64,000 nucleotides of DNA, from the NCBI GenBank assembly GCA_030710605.1, contig CP092880.1:21729652-21793651 (forward strand), written 5' to 3'. Below, piece by piece: positions 11,015-20,293 of the stretch (within the stretch, counting starts at the first letter, position 1; the number at the start of each line of letters is the position of its first letter). Origin of the DNA: Cordylochernes scorpioides. Its lineage: Eukaryota > Arthropoda > Arachnida > Pseudoscorpiones > Chernetidae. The position numbers were made by a program, and so were the translations under genes. The notes under the pieces were generated by a model that did no database searches, was not told where the DNA came from, and saw nothing but the letters and a program-made list of their open reading frames with translations.

Positions 11015-11815
11015 ATAACGTTGTTGTTGTCGTGTCCAATGAAGAGCCTCAGATGTCTCTGTGCATCTCTATCACAGCAGTTGCAATGTTTTCTATCTTG
11101 GGTTTTTAGAGCTTCTGTTCTGGGTGTTTGTCAATTTTCTGTTGTTGTTTTTGTTGTCATGTCCATTGAAGAGTCTCAGATGTCTCCATACATCTCTATC
11201 ACAGCAGTCACAATGTCTTCATCTTGGGTATGTAAAGCTGCTGTTCTGGTTCCATGTTAATTTTCTGTTGTTGTTGTCGTTGTCATGTCCAATGAAGAGC
11301 CTCAAATTTCTCCATGCATCTCTATCACAGCAGTAGCAATGTCCTCTATCTTGGGTGTGTAAAGCTGCTTTTCTGGGTCCATGTCAATTTTTTGTTGTTG
11401 TTGTCATGTCCAATGAAGAGCCTCAGCAGTTCCAATATTCTCTATCTTGGGTGTGTAAAGCTGCTTTTCTGGGCCCATGAAGAGCCTCAGATGTCTCCAT
11501 GCATCTCTATCACAGCAGTTGCAACGCTTTCTATCTTGGGTTTGTAGAGCTTCTGTTCTGGGTCTTTGTCAATTATCGGTTGTTGTTGTAAGGTGATAAC
11601 GTTGTTGTTGTCATGTCAAATGAAGAGCCTCAGATGTCTTCATGCATCTCTATCACAGCAGTCGCAATGTTCTCTATCTTGGGCGTGTAAATCTGCTGCT
11701 CTGAGTCCATGCCAATTTTCTGCAAGGCTGCGGCCATTGCTGGACATGAGAATATGTGGGTAGGTGTTAGTTCCACACCAGGACAATTGTTACATGTACT
11801 GTAGGCTCTCTCAAT
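11015..11815 (-). mobile_element. LINE L1 3' end with about six tandem tail copies
   Basis: Minus-strand L1 C-terminal coding relic (11700-11810, matching 9120-9210) followed to the left by six or so tail units. Each tail has the ...VIEM(Y/H)GDI stop and ggctcttcattggaca-cgacaacaac. Units vary in length (some lack the catctctatcacag stretch). Same arrangement as 8758-9548, in a separate insertion. Confidence 0.75.
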
Positions 11816-12009
11816 TTATAAACTGCACAGCGCTCGGGATCCGGTTGTTGTCGACAATGGAAGTTTCATCCCGCCCCAATTATATCATCAGTCACATAAT
11901 TGGCGCGGAAATCTGCCCCGCGATATGTAAATGAAGGTCGTTCGTAAAAATTTGTCACCCGGTTATTCATGGGGGGTTGTCCTCTACACTGTCGATCTCT
12001 CTCCGTATA
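11816..12009. other. GC-richer unassigned patch
   Basis: Includes part of a 63-codon minus ORF (11866-12057; core FTYRGADFRANYVTDDIIG). No domain recognised. It could be an exon fragment or transposon sequence; I cannot tell. Confidence 0.3.
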
Positions 12010-12720
12010 CTCAACCGCTCTCATAGACATAGCTTGAGAAGTTGTACCTTTTAGCATGTATATCAGGATTCAGACAATAACTCTAAAAGATACACTCATG
12101 GACAAACTTAAGAAGGTTGTACCTTTTAGCATGTATATCAGGATTCAGACAATAACTCTGAAAGATACACTAATGGACAAACCTTAAGGATGTTTTACCT
12201 TTTACCTTGTATATCAGGATTCAGTCAATAACTCTGAAAGATACACTAATGGACAAACCTTAAGGAAGTTGTACCTTTTAGCATGTATATCGGGATTCAG
12301 ACAATAACTCTGAAAGATACACTAATGGGCAAACCTTAAGGAAGTTGTACCTTTTAGCATGTATATCAGGATTCAGACAATAACTCTGAAAGATACACAC
12401 ATGGACAAATATGAGAAGTTGTACCTTTTAGCATGTATATCAGGATTCAGACAATAAGTATGGAAGAATATGGTATACAGTGACCTTTTTTGATATTTAT
12501 TTTGTGTGTTAAATACACTTAAGGAAGTTGTACCTTTTACCATGTATATCGGGATTCAGACAATAACTCTGAAAGTTATTTGATACACAGTAACATATAT
12601 TGATATTTATTTTGTGTGAAATACACTCATGGACAAAACTTGAGGAAGTTGTATCTTTTACCATGTATACCGGGATTCAAATAATAACTCTGAAAGATAT
12701 TACTATTACTATTATTCCTA
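12010..12720. repeat. MITE family A, tandem end repeats
   Basis: About six ~75-bp units of the family-A end in the orientation opposite to 6655-7690 (ggacaaacttaagaaggttg ... cagacaataactctgaaag), then body-type units with cagtgaccttttttgat. Confidence 0.75.
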
Positions 12721-12854
12721 TATGTACTCTACATTTCTGCTTTGAGAATCTGTATAAGATGAAAAGATTTTAATAAACCTTTTGTTTTGTTGTATATTGA
12801 ATAGGGAAATAATGGTGAAACGGGTAGTTAAGGCCAGATTTGCGTGAGACCGCG

Positions 12855-12975
12855 ACACAAGATGAAAAAATAGTACAAATGTGATATTGTAGTGGGATAA
12901 GGTGCATAAATTATGAAAAAGGGATCTCCTTATCGTGCAACTGAAAGTTGCTGATGGCTTGCGCTTATAATAGTT
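12855..12975 (-). repeat. H-family fragment
   Basis: gatgaaaaaatagtacaaat, then ggatctccttatcgtgcaac and tgctgatggcttgcgc, as in the ribozyme-bearing copy at 55355-55625. Truncated before the ribozyme. Confidence 0.6.
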
Positions 12976-13530
12976 TCGAATTTAAAAAAAAAAGCTCAGA
13001 AGCATCAACTATTTAAAAAAACTATTTATTATTGTATATATACTCAGAAATCTTCCCTTTCAAACTACAGCCATCTCTGAATATACAGAACTGTGAGAGT
13101 GTTTCCTATAAGGAAAAGCGCTCAGGCAACTATGAAATAAGTTATTCACTGACGAAAACAATTTCTCAAGTTTCCTTAATTATAAAATTTCAATAGGCTC
13201 TAAACCGTCTTTTGAAATATGAATTAAATAGATTGTTTTTAATATATCTATAGAAAGTGTCGAAAGCGATAGAAATTTTGAATGTAAATTATATTTACAA
13301 TCTTACAGGAAAAGAGACTGGAAATTCACGAAATTTCGGGGCTAACTCACTATAATGAACAACATGTATATAAAATTTTTACTACTCTCCTGCTGGATAA
13401 AACATTTGTTTATAAATATTTAAAAATTTTCAAGGCGATTGATAAAATGAGGGAAGAAGTGCTTTAATCCACAGACAACGACTGATTGCTCCCCCTCCCC
13501 TCTAAATTGCTTTTCCTCCTCACTCATATA
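12976..13530. other. AT-rich sequence, nothing recognised
   Basis: No ORF, repeat or RNA supported. Confidence 0.4.
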
Positions 13531-13815
13531 CACTGTATAACAAAAAAATCGACGCACCAAGAAGGAGTTGTCAGATTAGGACAAAAATTGGTGTATGTAA
13601 AGAGCATGTATAGGGGAAAAAACGATTAAAATTTCAGAACAATTAATTGTTTTATTTCAGAGTTTGCTCGTCACAAATTGAGAATGTCAATATGTCGTTG
13701 GACCCCCACTGGCCTGGATGCAGGCTGCCACCCGGCGTTTCATGGACTGATAAAGATTCCGGATGGTGTGCTGCGGGATTTCTTGCCAAATTGTCTCCAA
13801 CTGTCGGTCTAAATA
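13531..13815 (-). pseudogene. Tc1/mariner transposase, 3' relic with one terminal repeat
   Basis: On the minus strand, 13808 down to a TGA at 13687-13689 encodes LETIWQEIPQHTIRNLYQSM, then KRRVAACIQASGGPTTY and stop. This is the standard C-terminus of Tc1-type transposases (W..IPQ..IRNL..SM.RR...I...GG.T.Y). The element end tataacaaaaaaatcgacgc lies at about 13536, after a ~130-bp 3' UTR. Everything N-terminal, including the catalytic triad, is missing, so the copy is dead. Confidence 0.85.
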
Positions 13816-13849
13816 GTATAATATACCCTAATCAATGTAATCAGTGACA

Positions 13850-14400
13850 ATTAAAAATAGTTTATTGACATCTAGTCAACAGTCAAGAGAGAGTTTACAA
13901 AGTTTAAAATAGTAGGGAAAATATATACACCAGACGAGGCCTTCTTCGAAAGGACGTTTGGATTCTATCAGGAGCTTAAAGCCGCCTTGAGTGTGCACAG
14001 GCTCTTGCCAATGGCGGAGTTCTTTTCCCCAACATGCTCAATGACAATGTTGAGGAATTCGGTGAGAATTACCTTGTTTCCAGGCGAGAGTTCCTCGGAG
14101 AGTATCATCCTTTCTTGGCTGTCTAGAATCCCGGCAAAGATTTCTACCCTGTAAATATTTCATATAGGAGGCTCAGGAAAGACCGATCGTTTAGCTCGTC
14201 CAGCTGTTTCTCGTCCTCCGTAACAATAAAGGGATCAGAGTCGGACTCGGACGTAATCAGTGATGTCATTGGACATGTGCCCATGCGATAAAACGGCTAT
14301 GAAATGAGAAAATCACCGCGATGACACAGACCTCATATTTCCCTAATTCTATTATGGCATCAGCCATCCATTGTTGGCCCAATAAGTATTTGCGGGGTGT
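13850..14400 (-). pseudogene. LINE L4 ORF C-terminal relic
   Basis: Minus strand near 14340-14400 reads PITPRKYLLGQQWMADAII and near 13960-14110 reads LSPGNKVILTEFLNIVIEHV, ending ...LKAALSS stop. The latter matches the L4 ORF at 15937-16218. The 3' terminus carries tttattgacatctagtc (13860-13876). Stops and shifts interrupt it. Function unknown; it is treated as retroelement because the related copy at 15805-16258 has a 15-bp TSD. Confidence 0.6.
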
Positions 14401-14496
14401 AATGGGGCAGAGGATCTGGGGCTTCTATTGTCTCATCTCACAATACAGCGGGGCATTCTTCCTTTTTTTGGCCTCATCCCTGAAGTATGCATCCGT

Positions 14497-14651
14497 TTAA
14501 CACCATATTTAGGTCGTTGGAACCTCACACTGTTATTTGTCTGCATGATAGAATTTCCAAAATTCCAGAAAATTTAACACCATATATAGGTCGTTGGAAC
14601 CTCACACTGTTATTTGTCTGCATGATAGAATTTCCAAAATTCCAGAAAATT
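14497..14651. repeat. Two tandem copies of a 77-bp unit
   Basis: taacaccatatttaggtcg at 14498 and taacaccatatataggtcg at 14575, with near-identical following sequence. Confidence 0.85.
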
Positions 14652-14759
14652 TCATCTAGTTCTATTATAGTATCAATAAATTAGGTCACAGGAAATACCT
14701 TTCATACTACCATCTTTTAAAAACTGATTATTTGAGGACTATGATTACAGAGTAGGTTA

Positions 14760-15060
14760 TTAAAAATAAAGAAGGCATCTCCTGACCACGAGCACATGCG
14801 CTTTCTAGATGGCAGAGCGCCATCTAGCGGAGCAAAAATAAACTAAACGTTTATTTAGCTTGCTCCGTGATATTTGGCCAACCCAATTTCTTAATAAATC
14901 AAGAAAAGCTATCCACGAACGCGTTTCGCGCTGTTGGTGCTCGTCAGCGTGGAGTAGGCTGTAACCACTGCGACCAAAAAGATTTTTGATCCCAGAGGCT
15001 TCTTGGGAAATCAAGAAATGGGTATTTAAAGCCAAATTTGCGTAAAGACGCTTAACACAC
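14760..15060 (-). mobile_element. H-family element, B-type, with hammerhead
   Basis: Order from left: atctcctgaccacgagcaca, an agatggcagagcgccatcta palindrome, gtggagcaaaa-like block, ttggccaacccaatttctt, then the minus-strand ribozyme at 14909-14962, then a ccaaaaagatttttgatccc block. B-type copies have a different distal half from H copies but share the hammerhead end. A fragment of the same type follows at 15105-15178. Confidence 0.7.
14909..14962 (-). ncRNA. Hammerhead ribozyme (type I, minimal stem III)
   Basis: Minus strand reads CCACG, CTGACGA (core CUGANGA), stem II GCAC-CAACA-GCGC, GAAAC, GCGTT, CGTGG. Stem I (CCACG/CGTGG) is perfect. Stem II has three pairs and one A-C mismatch. 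Stem III is only two pairs (AC/GT) with a two-nucleotide loop. Predicted cleavage is 3' of the T before CGTGG. Minimal stem III is known from hammerheads of Penelope-like elements and retrozymes, which often act as dimers. Activity is inferred, not shown. Confidence 0.75.
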
Positions 15061-15104
15061 GAAAATACAATAGAAAAAATAAATGTGGGTCAGGTGTTGA
15101 TATT

Positions 15105-15178
15105 AAAAATAAAGAAGGCATCTCCTGACCACGAGCACATGTGCTTTTTAAATGGCAGAGCGCCATCTAGTGGAGCTT
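15105..15178. repeat. B-type H-family fragment
   Basis: Repeats the first ~75 bp of 14760-15060 (atctcctgaccacgagcaca ... agagcgccatctagtgg). Confidence 0.65.
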
Positions 15179-15179
15179 A

Positions 15180-15789
15180 TATATATATATGTAGTAATGT
15201 AGTTGGTGTATCTTGTTGGATGAATGCAGTGTGGCATGTTGGTTGAGTTGTCGTGGTGGCCACAATGTTTAGAGTGGGTTCAGGCGTGATTGGGATTACA
15301 CAAAAGGACACATCATGACTATTGTGCTCTAAATCATAAATTAAATAAATCACTATATCAAATAAATCACTAAATCAATTACACAAAAGGACGAGACATG
15401 TTAGATGTCACCACAGAGATGGTGATAGAGTAAGTGTAGCCGACGCCTGTCAGGGGAGAACTGTCTAGAGGGGTCTGTCAAACGTGTGTCTCGAAGCAGA
15501 CTAATCTGTTTGCATAAGAAGGGGGCATACCCGACTTGTTTTTCGGACCCTTTTCCGGCTTTCCGGCGCCGACTGTAACTCACTCGATTTTATTTGGCAC
15601 TTTGGCAATTACATATACATCTATACAACACATGGAGACATAGATATATTTTGGAATATATTACAACATATATACAGTAGTAGCTTATATAAATCTATCA
15701 TCATCGTAGAAAAAGAAACACAAGTCAGGGAAAAGAGCTTCTTTATAAGAGGATGATCGTACAAGCTTTCAGTCAAAACGTCCTTATAC
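15180..15789. other. Unassigned; GC-richer patch at 15395-15590
   Basis: Begins with a (ta)n run. 15395-15590 is GC-rich for this window and unique here, without a recognisable protein. 15745-15800 matches the left half of the inverted repeat at 8588. Confidence 0.35.
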
Positions 15790-16273
15790 GGGTACAGAAT
15801 GACAATTGACAATTAAACAACTTTATTGACATCTCGTCAATCTTTACACTCAAAGGGAGTTATAAGGTAATAATAATGGTAGGAATGAAGAGAGATATTT
15901 ACAATCGACGTAACCCTCTCCGAGGGCACGTCCGGATCAGGAGCTTAAAGCCGCCTTGAATCTAGACAGATCCCTGCCATTTGGGGAGTTCATGTTCGGA
16001 ACATGTTTGATGATAATGTTGAAGAATTTGTCGAGAAGAATCTTGTCTTCAGGCGTGAGTACCCCGATGACCCATGAGCTCCTGACCGCTCCTACACCCC
16101 CTATAGCTCTCACTCCTGAGGGCGATATGGACATAGAAAAGTTACTCATCCGATTGAAGGATCGAAAATTCCTGCACTCCATATATAACAAGAATAATGT
16201 GGTCAGGATGGATATCATACTCGCGGTCTATTACGAAGAAGAAACGGAGCACCTCCTCGGGTACAGAATGACA
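15790..16273 (-). mobile_element. 5'-truncated LINE L4 insertion with 15-bp TSD
   Basis: The inserted segment 15805-16258 is flanked by gggtacagaatgaca at 15790-15804 and at 16259-16273, a perfect 15-bp duplication. Orientation is minus: the 3' terminus (tttattgacatctcgtcaat region) is at the left and the 5' truncation at 16258. Length and TSD fit target-primed reverse transcription of a non-LTR retrotransposon. Confidence 0.85.
15937..16218 (-). pseudogene. LINE L4 ORF C-terminus (unknown domain)
   Basis: A 93-codon open tail ending TPEDKILLDKFFNIIIKHV, then NMNSPNGRDLSRFKAALSS and stop. No enzymatic motif is visible. The helical EDK..L..F.N..I..V pattern recurs in three other L4 relics (13960-14110, 31870-32052 and, less clearly, 10205-10395), so it is the conserved C-terminus of one retroelement family. 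Because the copy is truncated at its 5' side, it cannot be an independent gene. Confidence 0.6.
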
Positions 16274-16639
16274 TGAGTTGTGAGTTAAACAATTATAAAA
16301 GTTTCTGGAGATGAGTTTCTTTTTATTTTATTAAAACCATCTTAAGCTTTCAGACATCTCTGCCCTTCTACAGAATAACATATATAATGAAAAAAACGCC
16401 GCCTGATGCTAAACTCAAGAGATATTAATCAATTAATTAGTTGTGTGTTGGCAATGGTTTATATACATATACTTCCATGAACATTTTGCACATAATTCTA
16501 TTTTTTTCTAAGATATTATGCAAAGTGGAAAAAGATTGACAACATATATGGTTCAAATATATAAATATATGCAAATCCAATCATGCATTATGGAAAGAAG
16601 GAAGAAGTACAAAAGAGACCAGAAATTCAAAATTAGTGG

Positions 16640-16770
16640 TCAGGATTGCAGTCCACGTTTATTTATTCAACAGAAATACGCTCGCTGGAGAACCGCTGGC
16701 GATCTTCAAATGAACCCTTTTCCGTTAGGGAAGTCATTGTACATAATAGCTTATATATCATTGATATACA
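16640..16770 (+). repeat. Repeat family G, copy 1
   Basis: gtttatttattcaacagaaa, gagaaccgctggcgatcttc, ttccgttaggg; the same block recurs at 17505-17625. Overlapping ORFs are incidental. Confidence 0.65.
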
Positions 16771-16964
16771 CTCATGGAGAAATGTCAGGATTAGTAAAAA
16801 AAAAATTATTATAAATGTCTGATAATTTTATCTTTTTATTAATGCTGTGAAGTTTGTTGGATGCTATTGCTTCCAACACCAATCTTTGGTGAAAGATCGG
16901 ATCATAGTGAGATTTTGTAATGTAAGCATTTTGATTATGTGCATTTTAATTCATGCGTTGGGTA

Positions 16965-17240
16965 GTCCCAAGTAAGGGACTGCCCTTTAGGGGGAAGTAC
17001 GGTGTCGTGAGCCCAGAGCCGCTACGGTAACAGTGAACAGGGAACTCTGAAATGTGGCTGACTAACAGGGCAATGGCACCCCCCCCCCCCTTCTATGGAG
17101 TAACAAAATCAAAAATTAGGAGTCCATGCTACTGCCCTTGATATCAATCCAGAAGAGGATATGCATACGGACAAGGCACCTCGGTTGGCTGATATTGTGA
17201 TCAGGGTGCATGGACCGATCTGATCTGCTTCATGGACAAG
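16965..17240 (+). mobile_element. LINE L2 3' ends, two subtypes in tandem
   Basis: 16965-17100 is the tail subtype with aagtaagggactgccc, gtacggtgtcgtgag, a 12-C run and a ccttctatggag end. 17110-17235 encodes LDINPEEDMHTDKAPRLADI, then VIRVHGPI and stop, followed by catggacaagacaccacaac. This layout (D-IVI..HG-I stop, then tggacaagacaccacc) parallels L1's ending, so L1 and L2 are related LINE families. Confidence 0.65.
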
Positions 17241-17504
17241 ACACCACAACCACCAATTCACACGTTGTCTGTCTCTCCGTCACTGCTCCTCTGGTGGCAA
17301 TGTACTGGCTGTTGGCCTTGCATGCCTCATCCCAGCCTGTCTGTATCGCCTGGGGCTCCAGTCGCTTGCCCACCGCTACTGATCCTGCAGCTCCCTCTTA
17401 TCAAATAGGGTTTATCCATCATCAGACGTCCTCCAGACTTAGTTCTTTATCTTACCGGTGGGCCTCAGAACAACGCCATTTCCCTCACCGGAAAAGTTTG
17501 CGGT
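17241..17504. other. GC-richer unassigned patch
   Basis: Part of a 231-codon plus ORF (17210-17905) that runs across at least three unrelated repeats (L2 tail, family G, MITE A), so it is not a real gene. The 17241-17470 stretch itself is unassigned. Confidence 0.45.
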
Positions 17505-17625
17505 TCACGTTTATTTATTCAACAGAAATATACGCTCGCCGGAGAACCGCTGGCGATCTTCAAATTAACTCTTTTCCGTTAGAGGAATCATTGTACATAC
17601 CAGCTTGTATATCTTTGATAGACAC
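17505..17625 (+). repeat. Repeat family G, copy 2
   Basis: Near-identical to 16640-16770 (attcaacagaaatatacgct, gagaaccgctggcgatcttc). Confidence 0.65.
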
Positions 17626-17955
17626 ACATGGACAAAACTTGAGAAAGAATGATATCACTAGTCGGTTATTTTTAAAGAGACAGAGACAATTTTATTCACA
17701 CTTGGTTATCTCGTATGCCTTCAATAAAGATCACTGTGAATCAAATGTATTTCAGAGTTATTGTCTTAATCCCGAAATACATGCAAAAAGTACAAATTTT
17801 TTAATTTTTGAAGAAGACAGAGGCAATATTGTTCACACTTGGTTATCTCGTGTATCTTCAATAAAGGTCTGTGTATTTCAAATATATTTCAGAGTTATTG
17901 TCTGAATCCTGATATACATGCTAAAAGGTACAACTTCCTTTGTCTATAAGTGTAC
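17600..17955. repeat. MITE family A, two body units
   Basis: Terminus-like acacacatggacaaaacttg at 17623, two body units with ttcaataaag and cagagttattgtct, ending in a shortened right end (tttgtctataagtgta). Confidence 0.7.
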
Positions 17956-18019
17956 TTTATTTAGGTCTATGATTATTCATTATATGTTTTATTTCATAAA
18001 TAGTACTAATTAGGTATTA

Positions 18020-18300
18020 TACTTTGTTTGGTATTTAACTAGATGTCAACAATTTGTTTATAATTATCATTGTCTCCGCCGTCTATTACCATTACGTACA
18101 CTATTACGTTTTCTTCGTAGATCGCGAAATACGTCGCTGAAGACCCGCTGGTGATTCTCCACCAAACTCTGCAGCGGTGGAAGAGGCGTTATGTACATTG
18201 TACATAGTGTTATGTATATATATATATAAAATTATCATTATGAAATAATAGTGAAGACTGTGTACTTCTGCATTTAATGACATATCATTAATAAAATTAT
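18020..18300 (+). repeat. Family F block plus L4-type terminus
   Basis: 18110-18215 repeats family F (cgtagatcgcgaaatacgtc ... aaactctgcagcggtgg) and 18250-18295 resembles the L4-type 3' terminus (gactgtgtacttctgcat ... ataaaatt). Confidence 0.45.
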
Positions 18301-18613
18301 GTTAATTGTTATTATCTTTTTAATGAATGGTATATATATATTCCTGAGGAGAAAATTAATTATAAAAATAGAACACCTTTCCTGTCAAAATAGGCGTAAT
18401 CCAAACATTATGAGCCATCTGTTGACCCTATCAGTAATCTAACAGCATCGTGGCGATGACATAACATCTGTTTTGGCAAATATGGCACATCCTACTGGAG
18501 AATATGATATCAGACTATGGGTCTCGTCAGTATATAACGGCTTTGATTTCCTAAGAGCCACAAGGGATTCAGGAATTCTGAATTTCTCAAAGAGATATAC
18601 GAATATTACTTTT

Positions 18614-19226
18614 TTGACTATCCCTAGTACACGTGATGCAGGCCATGATAATCAGTGTGGGTAGAAAAAGGCGACTGCTTTTCCTGTAAATGCAACTCCG
18701 CCTTTGTCGGTCCCAAGCCCGGATGAAAAAGGAGGAGGGGGAACAGTAACAAGCTCGGTAAAAAACCTGGGATCAGCTGACCCGGCTGATAGTACCCTGT
18801 AAGGGCTCCTAATCTAGGGATACAGGATGAGCATCGTTTGTACTCCATGTTAGGAGCGGCTTCACATGGTGTCTGTTCCTCATGTCAGAGGCGGCCATTT
18901 CTTTTGGAGCTAAGTCGGCCTGCCACTGAGTAGTGCTCCCAGTCTTAATGACAAAAGCAGATGCATTCTACTTCATCCAGTGTGGAGATAAGAAAGAAGA
19001 ATACTGTAAGTGCACTATTAGTCTACACATGTGAAAAGCAGTTCGACTTTTCACTTACAAATTTTCCAGAATACCGTTTGGTTACTTGCACTCGCTGGTG
19101 GGGTTGGACTTTTGTAAGAATCGGGGACCATTTGCATTTTTTTAAATAAAAAAAAGTGCCTAATGCGGGATTCGAACCCGGGTCATAGCAGTCGAAAACC
19201 AACGGTTTAGACCATCCTTCCACTAG
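18614..19226 (-). mobile_element. SINE family A split by an L5 insertion
   Basis: The SINE tail and body (18614-18694) and head (19004-19226, with the T-arm-like gggattcgaacccggg and aacggtttagaccatcc) are separated by 309 bp. The interrupted site is duplicated: ctgtaaatgca at 18684-18694 and ctgtaagtgca at 19004-19014, one mismatch. The SINE therefore predates the L5 insertion. Confidence 0.75.
18695..19003 (+). mobile_element. L5 retroposon insertion (309 bp)
   Basis: Starts actccgcctttg, includes cagctgacccggctgatagt and tactccatgttaggagcgg, and ends with a purine tail (aagaaagaaga). The same ~310-bp unit is inserted at 30617-30930 and 38325-38625. Two of the three copies start at almost the same base, which could mean a SINE-like unit rather than random 5' truncation. 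Confidence 0.75.
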
Positions 19227-19289
19227 CTTTCGAAAGCTAGAGAATTGTGAAATGAATATTTAAAAATTAAACATATCTCTGTTTTTTTT

Positions 19290-19505
19290 TTTTTGGTCGT
19301 TGAGGTACAGCTTGTACCACGCTGATGAGGGCCAACAGCCCGAAACGCGTACGTGGTTAGCTTTTCTTGATTAATCAAGAATGGGTATTTGGCCAATTCT
19401 GGAATAATTATAAATCAACGAGATTAGTTGATATTTATTCCGATAGATGGCGCAAGCCATCAGCAACTTCCAGTTGCACGATAAGGAGATGTCCTTTTCA
19501 TAAAA
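19290..19505 (+). mobile_element. H-family element with intact hammerhead
   Basis: Order: ggtcgttgaggtacagcttg, hammerhead (19309-19362), ttcttgattaatcaagaa palindrome, ttggccaattctggaataat, an atcaacgagattagttgat stem, gatagatggcgcaagccatc, agttgcacgataaggagatg. This is the clearest complete copy. There is no ORF. Other members lie at 942, 1313, 3060, 9850, 12855, 48350, 48540, 55355, 55745, 55902 and 56580, with related foldbacks at 54141 and 61381. Confidence 0.75.
19309..19362 (+). ncRNA. Hammerhead ribozyme (type I, minimal stem III), canonical core
   Basis: ACCACG (19316-19321), CTGATGA (19322-19328), stem II GGGC-CAACA-GCCC (19329-19341), GAAA (19342-19345), CGCGT, A51 (19351), CGTGGT (19352-19357). 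All conserved core bases are present. Stem I has six perfect pairs, then an internal loop, then AGC/GCT. Stem II has four pairs with the conserved G-C next to the core. Stem III is two pairs (A-U, C-G) around GC, and ACGCGT is palindromic, so dimer action is plausible. Predicted cleavage follows A19351 (GUA site). Cleavage itself is inferred. Confidence 0.88.
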
Positions 19506-20293
19506 TCTCTATTCAACCTGATGTTTACAACTTAACATAGTACATAGTTTCAGCGCCTATTTTAAAGGGAGAGGTTCATTTTCTCGTTATAAACGATTAC
19601 CCTAGAAGATTAACAGACAATTTACCAGTTCTCTCAGCTAATTCGAAAGATTTCTTGAATCCCTTGTGGATCATATGAAACCGTCTTATACTGACCAAAA
19701 TTATAACCCGAAATCATGGCTACTAAGTGGCTATTTCCATTTTTCCAAAGCTGGTGTTGTGGCTATGTCACTGACTCGAGTCTATTCGAATGCGGAAATG
19801 GTTAACAGATTGCGCAAAGGTTTTTAGTCTATTTTGATAGGTGAAGCCGCTTTCATTTTATGAATTGTATTTTTAAAGAATATTTTAGATTAGTAATTAA
19901 TTATACCGAGTGTAACGTTTCCTATTTAAAATATGGAGTAGTTACCATAATTTGTGTTTTAATATTTAATTGCATTACAACAAGGTTATTCATAATATAT
20001 AAACAAAAATTAACTTATGCAAAATTAGAGAAAAAAAGAAAGTACAGTGGTTCCGACTGTCTAACTAGGACGAAAATCAAACAATAATTAAATATTTTAC
20101 ATAAATAAATACAAAGCATGTTTTACTGAGAAAGCTTAAGATAGGCTAAGTCTTTAGAAAAAGTTTTTAAAACCGAAAGTGACAGTTTTCAAATGATTTT
20201 AGAGGTCTAGCTAACCATTTTGATGCTTCTTTGAAACCTAAAATGTTCCTCTTTATTAAAATATTTTAAATAATCAAATATATTCTATATATA
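19506..20293. other. No recognised feature; one short membrane-like ORF
   Basis: A 75-codon plus ORF at 19860-20087 contains a hydrophobic stretch (YGVVTIICVLIFNCITTRLF) followed by a basic tail, but nothing identifies it and its AT-rich context makes chance likely. Confidence 0.4.

Noticed and set aside
16518..16814. 98-codon ORF as a gene
   Set aside because: Second half is repeat family G, which is out of context at 17505.
17210..17905. 231-codon plus ORF as a gene
   Set aside because: It runs through an L2 tail, an unassigned patch, family G and MITE-A repeats, so it is a chance fusion of unrelated repeats.
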